A stretch of DNA of 64,000 nt, taken from Aricia agestis (Eukaryota; Arthropoda; Insecta; Lepidoptera; Lycaenidae). How positions within the stretch are numbered: the first letter of the stretch is position 1; each line of letters begins with the position of its first letter. Below, piece by piece: positions 33,654 to 44,277 of this stretch. A model generated the notes under the pieces. The model was not told the origin of the DNA and made no database searches. It saw nothing but the letters and a program-made list of their open reading frames with translations. The stretch lies in NCBI RefSeq assembly GCF_905147365.1, contig NC_056407.1, positions 19,575,980 to 19,639,979 on the forward strand. Direction: 5' to 3'. A program made the position numbers and the translations under genes.

Positions 33654-35503
33654 ATAAATTATTGTACTTATTTATACTTTATATTAATACTCCCACGTAT
33701 AACAATTTTGTTAGTAAAGCTAAAACTCGAAAACGGCTGAATGAATTGGGCTAATTTTAGTCTTAAAATATTCGTAGATGTCCAGGGAAGGTTTTAAAGT
33801 GACACGAAGTAACCGGGACAGTTAGTATTATAATAAATAAATAATTGTCTTTCATCTATAATGTAACAAAGCTTTTAACTGTCGCCGCTAATCCGCAATA
33901 GTTGTGATGGTTAAAGGCAATTAGTATAGTGCCTACTTAGAACTAATTGTATTATAAGTTATAACACGTTCCAACACTCACGAGATGGTGTTTTTTCCTT
34001 GTAACCCGATCAATAAATCTATAAGTAATAAGACACTTTAATAATAGGAAAACCTGGTAGTTTACATAGTACGCAATTTTTTAAATTAGAGCTTTTTAGG
34101 GCGAGCAAAGCGTATATTTTGTGGCACATTTTACGGAAAAACTATCAGGCGTATTGATTTGTATTTTAACATTTATATTATGTAGAATGTAGATGTGTTA
34201 TCATCAGTCAGTTAAGATTTTTTATATCTGATGTGTTTATTTATTTAATCATTTATTGTGCACAAGAAACATTTACAAATAATATTTACACACAGTAAGA
34301 CACACCTCGACTGACTGATGTTTCATCATCAGTCAGTCGCGGTGTGACGACGAGAGCACTCACAAAGCGCGGCTTTTAGCTAGTTAATTATTATTATTAT
34401 CATTAGCCTTGTGTCAAACGCTCTGTCTACACTGTCATTTAACACGCATGCTTATAATCATCATGCAGTTAATTAGCAATTTGATAGGCTTTGGCCTGGG
34501 GCCTGGGGCCGTACCACGAAACCGTTTTGAGACTCAAACAATCGTACGAGAATGTCACGTCCTACTCTAACAAACGAGAAATTACGTTGTCAGAGCAGGA
34601 TGCGGCATTCTCATCCGATTGTTTGAGTCTCAAAACGGTTTCGTGGTATGGCCCCTGATTCCACAGGCTGCCCACACGCGCTTAATTTGCTATTTATTAC
34701 TAAATGACGCCCGCAACTTAGTTGTGTCAAAATGAGATTGTCGCGCGGGACATTTTTTCGGTATAAAAAATAACATTATGTCCTTTTCCGGGATTCAAAG
34801 TGTCTCCACACCAAATTTTAGCAAAATCAGTTCGGCGGTTTGGGCGTGAAGGAAAACGCCAGACAGACAGACAGACAGACACCCACTTTCGCATTTCATA
34901 ATAATAATAATAATAAAACACTTTATTGCTCACAATTGTAAGAAATTACACGTAACACAAGCTCAAACTAAAACAGTTATCTAAAATATGTGGGCAAAGG
35001 CGGTCCTATCGCTAAAAGCGATTTCTTCCAGACAACCTTTGTGTTAACTGGAGAACTTTAATGTAAGCGGAAGTATAGTTATTTGTTGGAAGTATAGTTT
35101 ATAAGAAGTAGGGACGAAAGATATAAATATTATTAAATATATAAGTTATATCTGGTTATAATATGCTTAATTATTAATATGGATTGCCCTTTTTGTTTTC
35201 TCCTTATTTTATATATAAAGCTACCTTACTCTTTTGTCAATATTACATATTATTTTGTCTTGTTCGATACCGTTTCGTATGCGATTGTAATTATCTGTTA
35301 TGTTCCTCACGACGTTCGGTGAATTATACGCTACGTACCAGCGCGTGGACAGTCCACTCATTATGTCCCTTACATAATATTATATTATATGTGCTGACCG
35401 GAAAATGTGACAATGGTGGTTACAGTAATGGTGGTCTGCTAAATTACTTTAATTTGACATTTTGAATATTATGTAATTTTTACATTGCTTTATTGATAAT
35501 AAG
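33654..35503. other. Intergenic DNA with dispersed repeats, no gene seen
   Basis: At 33695-33840 lies a reversed copy of the repeat also at 37664-37800. At 34301-34346 there is a 20-bp-arm hairpin (CGACTGACTGATG with its complement). At 34700-34900 lies an ATGACGCCCGCAAC-family repeat ending in GACAGACAGAC. At 34905-35050 a reversed LINE 3' end reads TCGCTAAAAGCGATTTCTTC. No exon is seen. Confidence 0.45.
34505..34655. mobile_element. Palindromic MITE, CGAAACCGTTTTGAG family, complete copy
   Basis: GGGGCCGTACCACGAAACCG at left and CGGTTTCGTGGTATGGCCCC at right, 151 bp in total. The inner arms include GAATGTCACGTCCTACTCTA and its approximate complement. Confidence 0.72.
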
Positions 35504-35892
35504 TTATAAGCAAAAAACTTTTTGAAAAAAAGCTTTTATTTAAATACTTTAAAAAGAAGAAAATTAATTTCCCCTTAAAATTCTAACTATTAAGTTATAA
35601 CCTCAATATATTATACAATTTGCATTATAATAAAAGCTTGTCGCGTGATTTGTTAATAATAAACTAGTAAATGCCAATTTAACTCAGTAAACTGATATTA
35701 TATTTTTTATTTTATTAAAGTAATTTTAATATTGACAGATTGTTAAGTCTCGCGACAAGCTTTTATTATAATGCAAATTGTATAATATATTGAGGTTATA
35801 ACTTAATGGTTAGAATTTTAAGGGGAAATTTATTTTCTTCTTTTTAAAGTATCTAAATAAAAGCTTTTTTTCAAAAAGTTTTTTGCTTATAA
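35504..35892. mobile_element. Foldback element with 142-bp arms
   Basis: Left arm 35504-35645 (TTATAAGCAAAAAACTTTTT…AAAAGCTTGTCGCG) and right arm 35751-35892 are reverse complements with very few differences. The AT-rich spacer is about 105 bp. No coding capacity. The near identity of the arms suggests young age or gene conversion between arms. Confidence 0.78.
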
Positions 35893-36065
35893 TTTATATT
35901 TTGTTTTTTAGTTAAATCTCTGACTAGATTTCTTGAGTCTGCTTGATTGTAGTTTGTTTTGTTTCAAGAATTAGTTAAAATCTGATTAACTTAATTTAAG
36001 TCTTTTAGGAATCGCGTACTTAATTTTACGACTAAAAAATTTAATATCACCTAACAAAAATGATT

Positions 36066-36228
36066 CAGGACAGGACAGGACAGGACAGGACAGGACAGGA
36101 CACGACAGGACACGACAGGACACGACAGGACACGACAGGACACGACAGGACACGACAGGACACGACAGGACACGACAGGACACGACAGGACACGACAGGA
36201 CACGACACGACACGACACGACACGACAC
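36066..36228 (+). repeat. Pentamer/decamer satellite (GGACA and CGACA)
   Basis: An initial run of GGACA units changes to alternating GGACA-CGACA (period 10) and ends in CGACA units. Five is not a multiple of three and no phase contains a stop, so reading frames of 61-81 codons appear on both strands. They are artefacts. Confidence 0.92.
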
Positions 36229-36232
36229 CAAT

Positions 36233-36600
36233 TTACTCTCAATAAGCCTTTTTGTTTGATCGGGTATATTGCAAAAGTGCTTTAAAAATAACTATATTCC
36301 CCTATTTTAGATGAGCCGCCATATTGGATGTAGAATGACATTACATTCGTTTCCAAGTTACTCCCAATGAGCCCTTTCATTTGATACCCATATTGCAGAA
36401 GTGCATTAAAAATAGCTATACCTCTATCTTGGATGGGCCGCCATATTGGATATAGTATGACATTACATTCGTTTTCGAGTTACTCTCAAAAAGCACTTTC
36501 ATTTAATATCCATATTGTAGAACTGTATAGAAAATAACTATTTCGCCATCTTGGATGGTCGGCCATATTGGATTTAGAGTGATATCACATAGAATATCAT
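36233..36600 (+). repeat. Three tandem copies of a 125-bp unit
   Basis: Units start TTACTC-CAA at 36233, 36358 and 36480. Each carries a GGCCGCCATATTGGAT-like motif and ATTACATTCGTTT. The array directly adjoins the pentamer satellite. It ends in a repeat tail with CAAAATTTCAGCTCGATCGG. Confidence 0.75.
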
Positions 36601-37663
36601 GTATTGACATCCAAACTAAACGTGTATGCAAAATTTCAGCTCGATCGGTTAAATATATCTACTCCAAAATTGAGTTCCAAGATTTCACCCAAACATACAT
36701 ACTTACATACATACAGAGCAAGTTAAATAAAAGCTTTTAAAATAATAATAATGATAACATTAAAGCATATTGAGATGTACGTACAAATTACATATATTTA
36801 TTATATTTTACCAATTAGGTACGACTTACCTATCTACCTACTTATCTCCATGCATGCACCCACTACGTTTTCTCTTTGCACCACCTAAGAGACCTAAAAA
36901 TCGAACTCCTTCCCCTTTCAGTTTTGCTGAGTGATCTTAAAGATTTGCGCGACCTATAACACATATTAAGTACCTAATGTAATAATTATGTAGTTTGTCA
37001 TTTTTTAACCTTGTTACATTTTGAATAATTTTATCTCGTTTTACACATGGGACATTATTATATTTCCTATTATGTGTTGTCTTGGGATGATAAACGAATC
37101 TCACTAGTTATAATGTACCCTCATATGTAATGTCAGCGAAATGACCTACTTCTCTACTACTATACTTACTTATGGGACTAATTTGAGGGACGAATATCTT
37201 ATGACAACCGCGGACCTACATATTCTGCCAACCGAAATTCTGCGACTCACGGCTCACAAAATTACGCTCGTTTGGCTTCACCCTAAGTTGTAAAGCGATG
37301 AGGTCATCAGAATATGTAATTTTAAAATTTTCTAAATTTTTTGGTAAGTAGGTAACAATTAAAAAACTTATTGAAGACAGACAGACAACTCTTAGTAATA
37401 GGGCCCCGTTTTTACCCTTTGGGTACGGAACCCTAAGAAGGGAACCAGAAGTATTTTCGTGGTACTAATGTTTTATGAAGTGATGAAGTTAGTATGGAAT
37501 AGCGTGCAAAACAAAACTATATAATATGGCTTGTCTAACTTCTAAGATTTGTGTGCTCTAGAACTAGATACATGAAGAAAATCGACAGTGGCTTAGTAGA
37601 GAATTCGTACCAGACAATTTAGTTGATGTATAGGTACTTTGAGTAAATTGTGTAAACTACTAG
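36601..37663. other. Intergenic DNA, nothing recognised
   Basis: AT-rich. A family A fragment lies at about 37375-37436 (TTTGGGTACGGAACCC). No gene is seen. Confidence 0.4.
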
Positions 37664-37800
37664 CTGTCCCGGTGAACTTCGTGTCACTTTAAAACCTTCC
37701 TCGGACATCTACGAATATTTTAAGACTAAAATCAGCCCAATCCGTTCAGCCGTTTTCGAGTTTTAGCGTTACTAACATATTTGAAAATCCATTTTTATAT
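37664..37800 (+). repeat. Dispersed repeat, CTAGCTGTCCCGGTGAAC family
   Basis: Starts CTAGCTGTCCCGGTGAACTT and contains CCGTTCAGCCGTTTTCGAG. A reversed copy lies at about 33695-33840. Confidence 0.5.
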
Positions 37801-37803
37801 ATA

Positions 37804-38062
37804 CAGTGTGTAACAAAAATAAGTGATAATACTTTAGGGTGTGTACGTGTTCCTTGTAGAGAGTTCACTGTGAAAGTAGCAGCGCTGAAAGACGAAAAAT
37901 TTTTTTCACTTTTGTATGGGTAAGGGCCCGAGCGTCACGAGTTTCCCCATACAAAAGTGAAAAAAAAAGTTGGTCTTTCAGGGCTGCTACTTTCACGGTG
38001 AACTCTCTACAAGGAACACGTACACATCCTAAAGTATTATCACTTATTTTTGTTACACCCTG
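37804..38062. mobile_element. CAGGGTGT-ended MITE, compact palindromic copy
   Basis: It is almost a complete palindrome: CAGTGTGTAACAAAAATAAG at left, its complement ending TTGTTACACCCTG at right, and TA at 37802-37803 and 38063-38064. It shares ends with the 2.5-kb element at 13200-15712 and the copy at 24702-25015. Confidence 0.8.
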
Positions 38063-38376
38063 TATAGATAATGTATTCCTTATCCTTAGCCATTAAAGAG
38101 GCCAGTGAGAAACCCTTCATGATATTCCCGCGCACTTGACTGGTTTTCATTCTGATTGTCGCTACTAGGCATCTCTATTATTCGCCGATACAATAAGAGG
38201 ACTCCTGAGTCCTACTTTTTAAGTACTTTACCATTAATTAAAACTAATTTTGTCACATCATTAGATATATCACCAACATAAAGGCGGCTAGACCATGGCT
38301 AAAATAATCGAGATTCTCTCACTTATTTATTGTGTGATAGTAAGAATATCCTGACTCTTGAACGGCAAATGAGGCC

Positions 38377-39334
38377 TTAAGAGGATACCACAGCGGCTAG
38401 AGAAATGAAAAAAAAGTACGTGTAATATCTATAGCTGTCTCCCTTACCTCAAGCCTATACCGCAGAACGCGATAGAGACAACTGCAGAAAATCCAGAAAA
38501 TCAACGATTCGTTGTCCCCTGATTCCTTCTCCAAAACTTAACCGATTTAAGTACTTTTTTCATTAAAGATTAAAAAAAGGCTTGAGCTGTGTTCCTATGT
38601 TTTGCTTTTTTTGTATAATCTATCCAAATCTGTTTTCTGGACGTTTGAACACAGTGGAAAATCTGGCCATTTTTTTGGGTTTTTGAACGTTCATATCTTA
38701 TTTAATAATTAAATTATGAAAAAAAAGAAAACATAGGGACATTGTATTAGTGGCCGTAGATATTCAGGAAAAAAATTATAACTCTACTAGCATTATCCAG
38801 GGAGGAAACAGGGGACAACGTTTGTATGGAAAAAATGGCGGTGTGGAATCCTCTTAAGAGGATACAACAGCGGCTAGAGAAATGAAAAAAAAGTACGTGT
38901 AATATCTATAGCTGTCTCCCTTACCTCAAGCCTATACCGCAGAACGCGATAGAGACAACTGCAGAAAATCCAGAAAATCAACGATTCGTTGTCCCCTGAT
39001 TCCTTCTCCAAAACTTAACCGATTTAAGTACTTTTTTCATTAAAGATTAAAAAAAGGCTTGAGCTGTGTTCCTATGTTTTGCTTTTTTTGTATAATCTAG
39101 CCAAATCTGTTTTCTGGACGTTTGAACACAGTGGAAAATCCGGCCATTTTTTTGGGTTTTTGAACGTTCATATCTTATTTAATAATTAAATTATGAAAAA
39201 AAAGAAAACATAGGGACATTGTATTAGTGGCCGTAGATATTCAGGAAAAAAATTATAACTCTACTAGCATTATCCAGGGAGGAAACAGGGGACAACGTTT
39301 GTATGGAAAAAAGGGCGGTGTGGACTCCTCTTAA
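38377..39334 (+). mobile_element. Tandem dimer of a TTAA-flanked element
   Basis: Two copies of about 473 bp lie head to tail with period 477 (starts 38377 and 38854). Each is bounded by TTAA, and the middle TTAA is shared. Each begins GAGGATAC and ends with its rough complement (GTGTGGAATCCTC, GTGTGGACTCCTC), giving short TIRs. The copies differ at only a few positions. TTAA targets are typical of piggyBac-type elements. No transposase is present. Confidence 0.75.
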
Positions 39335-39383
39335 ACATTACACCCTAATAAGCTAGATGCATTATTGTGACAATAGAAAATAC

Positions 39384-39670
39384 CCGACGACCTCCGTGGC
39401 TCAATGGTTAGAGTGTGTGGCAACTCAAGCCGGGGGCCGCGGGTTCGAATCCCGCCGACGGAACAAAAAGTTTTTCTATGTTCCTGGGTCATGGATGTGT
39501 ATTAAATATGTGTATGATATAATAAAAATCTTAAATATATGTATAGTATAAAAGTATTAAATATATTTTCCGTTGTCTGGTACCCGTAACACAAGTCCTT
39601 CAGGTACTTAGCACGGGGCCAGACTGACGTGGTGTGAAGCGTCCATAGATATTATTATTAAAAAAAAAAA
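39384..39670 (+). repeat. tRNA-derived SINE, near complete
   Basis: CCTCCGTGGCTCAATGG (A box) and GGTTCGAATCCCGCC (B box, 39442-39456) form a polymerase III promoter like that of a tRNA. CTCCGT and ACGGAA keep part of the acceptor pairing. A body with CACGGGGCCAGACTGACGTG follows, then an ATTATTATT-A tail. Related but shorter pieces are at 17523 and 60118. Confidence 0.72.
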
Positions 39671-39996
39671 TGTGTTGACAAACATTGCAAGAAAGCTGTT
39701 CTTCTTATACTCGTGCTCGCATTGCTTGACACATGGGTTGGTATGAGAGAAATAACCGCGCACGGTTTTCCGATGCAAATAATATTTCTCCCATTAGCGC
39801 GTTGTTTGTATTCAGTTGCCGAGCGGTAATATATTACACAAACAATATTATAATGTAATACTCCAAATGGTGCCATAATACGCTCCGGATTCTATCGCCT
39901 TTTTATTCTATAAGATGCAATTAGTCGATCCGATTGCTACGAGTATGTATGTTATGTGCATACATTACCTCGCTCACCGATAATGTTTTGTTTCAG

Positions 39997-40031
39997 AGTC
40001 GCCGAAGTAATGTTAGAGGCGTCGTTCCAAC
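39997..40031 (+). other. Receptor 5' untranslated segment after a splice acceptor
   Basis: TGTTTTGTTTCAG ends at 39996. This is a good acceptor, so the exon probably starts at 39997 and an upstream non-coding exon exists that I could not locate. A stop (TAG 40014-40016) in frame with the main ATG confirms 40032 as the start. An upstream ATG at 40010 opens a 19-codon frame that ends at 40069, past the main start, and could lower translation. Confidence 0.6.
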
Positions 40032-40803
40032 ATGAACATATCGGACGGCACGGTTCCGGGGCCGGTTGACCCCGCGCGGATCTTCGGGCCGCAGCGCGAC
40101 CCGCTGTACGTCGTGATCCCGGTGACCATCGTGTACTCGGTGATCTTCGTCACGGGCGTCGTGGGCAACATCTTCACGTGCACCGTGATCGTCCGCAACA
40201 AGAGCATGCACACCGCCACCAACTACTACCTGTTCAGTCTGGCCGTCTCCGACCTGCTGCTGCTGGTGAGCGGGATGCCGCAGGAGATGTACTCGATCTG
40301 GTCGAAGTGGCCGTACATATTCGGGCCGGTGTTCTGCGTGATCCGGGGGCTGGCGGCGGAGACGTCGACGAACGCCAGCGTGCTGACGATCACGTTGTTC
40401 ACGATAGAGCGCTACCTGGCGATATGCCACCCGTTCGTGTCGCATAAGATGTCGAAGCTGTCGCGAGCGATTCGACACGTGATACTCCTATGGGTGGTGG
40501 CGCTCGGGTTCGCTTTACCCCAGGCCCTGCAATTCGGGATCAAGGTGCACAGAGGAGTCACTATGTGTCTGCAGACGAGAGTGATACTGGAGCATTCCTT
40601 CGAGCTGTCGACTTTCTTCTTCTTCTTCGCGCCGATGGTTCTGATCACCGTCCTGTACTCGCTGATCGGCCTGCGACTCAACAACTCCAGCATAGCCAAG
40701 ACGATACAGGCCGGCAAGCAGGTGAAAACAAACAAGAGAATTATACAGCGAATACAGAGGAAAAACAGCACTCAATCTACGAAGCGGGTTGTGAAGATGC
40801 TAG
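40032..40803 (+). CDS. Pyrokinin/PBAN-type neuropeptide receptor, exon 1 (TM1-TM5)
   Basis: The full coding sequence is join(40032-40803, 42996-43216, 49749-49857, 51411-51592), 427 residues. Exon 1 gives residues 1-257 and the first base of codon 258. It is a class A GPCR of the pyrokinin / PBAN / diapause-hormone family, related to vertebrate neuromedin-U receptors. Family members sit in the plasma membrane, bind FXPRL-amide peptides and usually signal through Gq and calcium. Seen here: an N-glycosylation site (N2), the family block RDPLYVVIPVTIVYS, TM1 with GN at 45-46, TM2 with SLAVSD (D74), C102, ERY in place of DRY at 126-128, W154, C179 (likely disulfide partner of C102), and TM5 with five Phe. 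The donor is CTAG|GTAAAT. The exon is strikingly GC-rich at third positions compared with its AT-rich surroundings. Subtype (PBAN, diapause-hormone or other pyrokinin receptor) cannot be settled by eye. Confidence 0.92.
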
Positions 40804-42292
40804 GTAAATAACACATACATTTACATATTTATCCCTTAATCAAATTGCAGTTTTCGCTTTATTTACTCGATCATCATATTATTGTTATCACTTTAATGTC
40901 ACTTTAATATTATTAATTTATAGTTTATACAGACCTATGAACCTGTCGATCGTGGAAAAACGAGACACAATAGAATTTCTATTGTGTCTCCTTTACCGGT
41001 GACCGTATGGGGCTTGATGAATTTTAATAAGAAGGAACAAAATATGCACATTCATTTGCAATTACAGTCATTTAATAATATGACCATTCTATGATAAATA
41101 ACAAACTCGTACCTAGTAGAGGCGGGACAGAGAATTTAACCTTTAAATTTTTCCTTTTTTAGGGTTCCGTACCCAAAGGGTAATAACGGGACCCTATTAC
41201 TAAGGCTTCGTTGTCTGTCCGTCTGTCTGTCTGTCTGTCTATCTTCAGGCTGTAACTCAAGAACGGTAATAGCTAGAGAGTTGAAAAAAAACAAAATAAA
41301 ATTGCTATTTAAGGGGGGCCGTGATTTTTTTGGCTTTTTTGATCTATCTCACTATTGGCAACAGGTAGGTACTTGATTTTTTCTCAAACTTCTTAGTTAT
41401 ATGTGTACTTTAATATTTAATAATAATGTTAAAATAAAATAAAAAATTAAGGGGGGCTCCAATACAAAAATACAATTTTTGGCCTGATGTTGCTCTATAA
41501 TGGTACGGAACCCTTCGCGCGCGAGTCCGACGCGCACTTGGCCGATTTTTAATTCAGTAATATACTGTATAATTCTATTTTTTTTTAATATTTAGTGATT
41601 AAATATTTTAATAATTATCAAAGTCAGTAGGTCGACGTCGAGTTAAAAGCTTAGAAACTTAAATGAAAATGAAGAAGTAAAAGGTTAATTATTAAATAAT
41701 AATATGTCTGGCAAAATAAACATGTTAATCAAAATAAAGTGGAAGATTTACGTGAGAGAAATTTCATGAACGGATAGATGTAGTTTTAATTAAATAACTA
41801 TAAATATGACATTGTTATTAAATAGACGTGTTTCCAATCCACCGGGCAAAACATTAATTCTCCATGTAAAAAAGATAGATTAATTAACTTACATAATATT
41901 ATATTCATACTACTATAATTATTTATACAAGGTGGGTGTGCAGCGTCCATTATCTAAATTATAAAATAAATATAAAAAAACAAGGCATTTGCATTCATTG
42001 TGGATGATTAAACAGTATTTTTCAGATTGAAGTAACCACTCTTCAAATACTATAGATCTAAGAGCCTAGGACAATATTTGAAATTTCCGTATGATTTCCA
42101 AAGCACATACGGAATACAAAACATAGTCGGCCTAGTTTAAAGGAATGAGCACTGAGCAGGTCAATACGTCTGGGACCAACCATGTGCGGGTTTCCTTACG
42201 ATGTTTTCCTTCACCGTATGAGTGTCCGTATTATGTACTTGAGATCTGAAAATGTCTCATTGGTACACGCCTCCACCCGAGATCGCACCAGT
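40804..42292. other. Receptor intron 1, first part
   Basis: AT-rich intron with a family A repeat at 41158-41552 (AGGGTTCCGTACCCAAAGGG to CACTTGGCCGATTTTT). No further exon is seen. Codon 258 is split 1/2 across the intron. Confidence 0.6.
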
Positions 42293-42440
42293 AGGCCTAC
42301 TACGAAACCGTTTTGAGGCTCAAACTATCGAATGAGAATGCCGCGTCCTGCTTTAACAATGTCATTTCTCGTTTGTTAGAATAGGACGCGGCATTCTCGT
42401 ACGATTGTTTGAGTCTCAAAACGGTTTAGTGGTACGGCCC
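42293..42440. mobile_element. Palindromic MITE, CGAAACCGTTTTGAG family, in intron 1
   Basis: CTACTACGAAACCGTTTTGA at left and CAAAACGGTTTAGTGGTACG at right, with inner arms GAATGCCGCGTCCTGCTTTA and its approximate complement. It corresponds closely to the copy at 34505-34655. Confidence 0.68.
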
Positions 42441-42511
42441 CTGCACCCTCTCGAGTGCGAACCAACGGTCTTCCTACTAGGCAACGGACGCTCATGAAAA
42501 TATTAAATACT

Positions 42512-42978
42512 ACATGTTCCGCGCGGCTTCGCCCGCGTAAATTAGATTTTTCACAGACAAAATATTAGTCCACAAAAAATAACCTATGATCTTTCATGTG
42601 GTCTACTTCTTATGTGTGCCAAATAACAGAAAAATTGCACCAGTAGTCTTAGCCTGATAAAATATAGCCTATAGTCTTCCTCGATAAATGGGCTATCTAA
42701 CACTGTAAGAATTTTTCAAATCGGACCAGTAGTTCCTGAGATTAGCGCGTTCAATTAAGCCCTTTCAAATAATTTCCCCCGTTTTTTCCACATTTTCCTC
42801 TATTTCTTCGCTCTTATTAGTCTTAGCGTGAATCGTGATAAAATATAGCCTATAGCCTTCCTCGATAAATAGGATATCGAACACTGAAATAATTTTTCAA
42901 ATCGGACCAGTAGTTCCTTAGATTAGCGCCTTCAAACAAACAAACAAACTCTTCCGCTTTATAATATTAGTATATAGA
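42512..42978 (+). repeat. CGGCTTCGCCCGCG-family repeat ending at the exon 2 acceptor
   Basis: It starts CATGTTCCGCGCGGCTTCGC and contains two internal blocks of about 175 bp (GGACCAGTAGTTCCT twice). It ends CTTTATAATATTAGTATATAGATT about 17 bases before the acceptor AG at 42994-42995. Confidence 0.65.
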
Positions 42979-42995
42979 TTATATTTTTATTACAG

Positions 42996-43216
42996 TGGCG
43001 GTAGTGCTGGCATTCTTCATCTGCTGGGCGCCGTTCCACGCGCAGCGTCTGGTCGCGATATACGGCACGAGCGAGAACCACTCCGCCAAGTCGCCGGTCC
43101 TACTCTCCGTCTACTACTTCCTCACCTACATCTCCGGGATCTTCTACTACATGTCCACCTGCATCAACCCCATATTCTACCACATCATGTCCAACAAGTT
43201 CAGAGAGGCTTTCAAG
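42996..43216 (+). CDS. Pyrokinin/PBAN-type receptor, exon 2 (TM6-TM7)
   Basis: The exon follows TTTTTATTACAG and ends at AAG|GTAACA. The one-base phase fits exon 1 (G + TG = Val258) and gives residues 258-331. TM6 carries FFICWAPFHAQRL (CWAP 267-270). TM7 carries YYMSTCINPIFY, with the conserved NPIFY (NPxxY variant) at 315-319 that couples activation to G protein. It closes with helix 8 SNKFREAFK. These motifs are the strongest evidence for the family and for the exon join. Reading on past the donor gives only TKSD and a stop. That unspliced product would lack the tail, so an intron-retained form is possible but there is no evidence for it. Confidence 0.92.
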
Positions 43217-44277
43217 GTAACAAAAAGTGATTAAAACATTAAATGGTCTTTAATCTGTAGATTCTCTTGGTAAACGGTAAAAGTTTAATAAGGCCCATTT
43301 AAAGAGATTTAATTATAGTACTTAATTTATTAAAATTAAGTACTAATTATATATAATCAAACTGTATATTTTATAGATACCTATATAAGGATTTTTTTTT
43401 GTTTAAGTTTAACACTTTAACATTATTTTCTGCCTTCATATTTTGGTTGTCTGGAAGAAATCGCTGAAAGCGGTAAGGCCGCCTATTTGCTATATTCCTT
43501 GCCTAATGTTGCTTATGTTTTTGTTATTTTATATTTATTATAATGCAAATAAAGAATTTATAAATAAATAATCAAGTTTAATAAATGTCAAAATCTTCAT
43601 TAGCAGATTTTGACATTCAATTAGGCTTGATACATTTCTTGTCAAACTCTGTTAAATTAAAATTAAATTAGTACATACAATACAATTTAGGTATCTTACT
43701 GCCGCACTCAGCGTTTAACATTAATTAATTAAATATAATTATTAATTAGTTCAAAATTTTGACATAAACCCCTTACATTATCTGTCAAATCTTCATTAAA
43801 TTGAAGGTCAGTAATCATATCTCTGAGGACGGCGGTTAAATTGTTTAAGCTTTATACGCTTAAAAAAAATTGCAAAAATACCTGATACGTGCAAAAGTTG
43901 TCGCGGAAAATTGATGAATTTCGGAAGCCACGTAAAACTTTGAGAGCTTTCTTCACGAAATTTTGAGGAGGGTAAAACGGGGAAATAAAGTTATAAGTAT
44001 GGGAAATGTAACACTGTTTAAACAAGAAAGTGGAAGTTGAAAGTTATCCGAAGACGAAACTGAGTTTGTAAATCACGTAGTACTATAATGTGAATCAATT
44101 ACGAACTTTTAGAAATACGTCAAGAAGTGACATAGAAATAATTGCCATATTAAAAAGACAACTTTTTATGGGCGAGTTTGCGTTCGACGTAGAGCCACTT
44201 ATTGATTTTTCATCGAGTATACCTACGACAACTTTTTCTACTTTATACGTATACGTATTCATATTATATTAAGCAAC
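43217..44277. other. Receptor intron 2, first part
   Basis: AT-rich. At about 43437-43570 lies a LINE 3' end (CTGGAAGAAATCGCTGAAAGC … ATGCAAATAAAGAATTTATA). No exon is seen. Confidence 0.5.

Noticed and set aside
35986..36245. Three repetitive frames (VVSCRVLSCP and GHDRTRQDTT types)
   Set aside because: A pentamer satellite without stops in any phase. Not a protein.
39993..40478. 161-codon minus-strand frame and other long frames over the receptor
   Set aside because: Shadow frames of the GC-rich receptor exon 1.
42995..43234. Receptor exon 2 read as an independent 79-residue protein
   Set aside because: It begins at the splice acceptor and joins exon 1 in exact phase inside TM6. The last residues past 43216 are intron.
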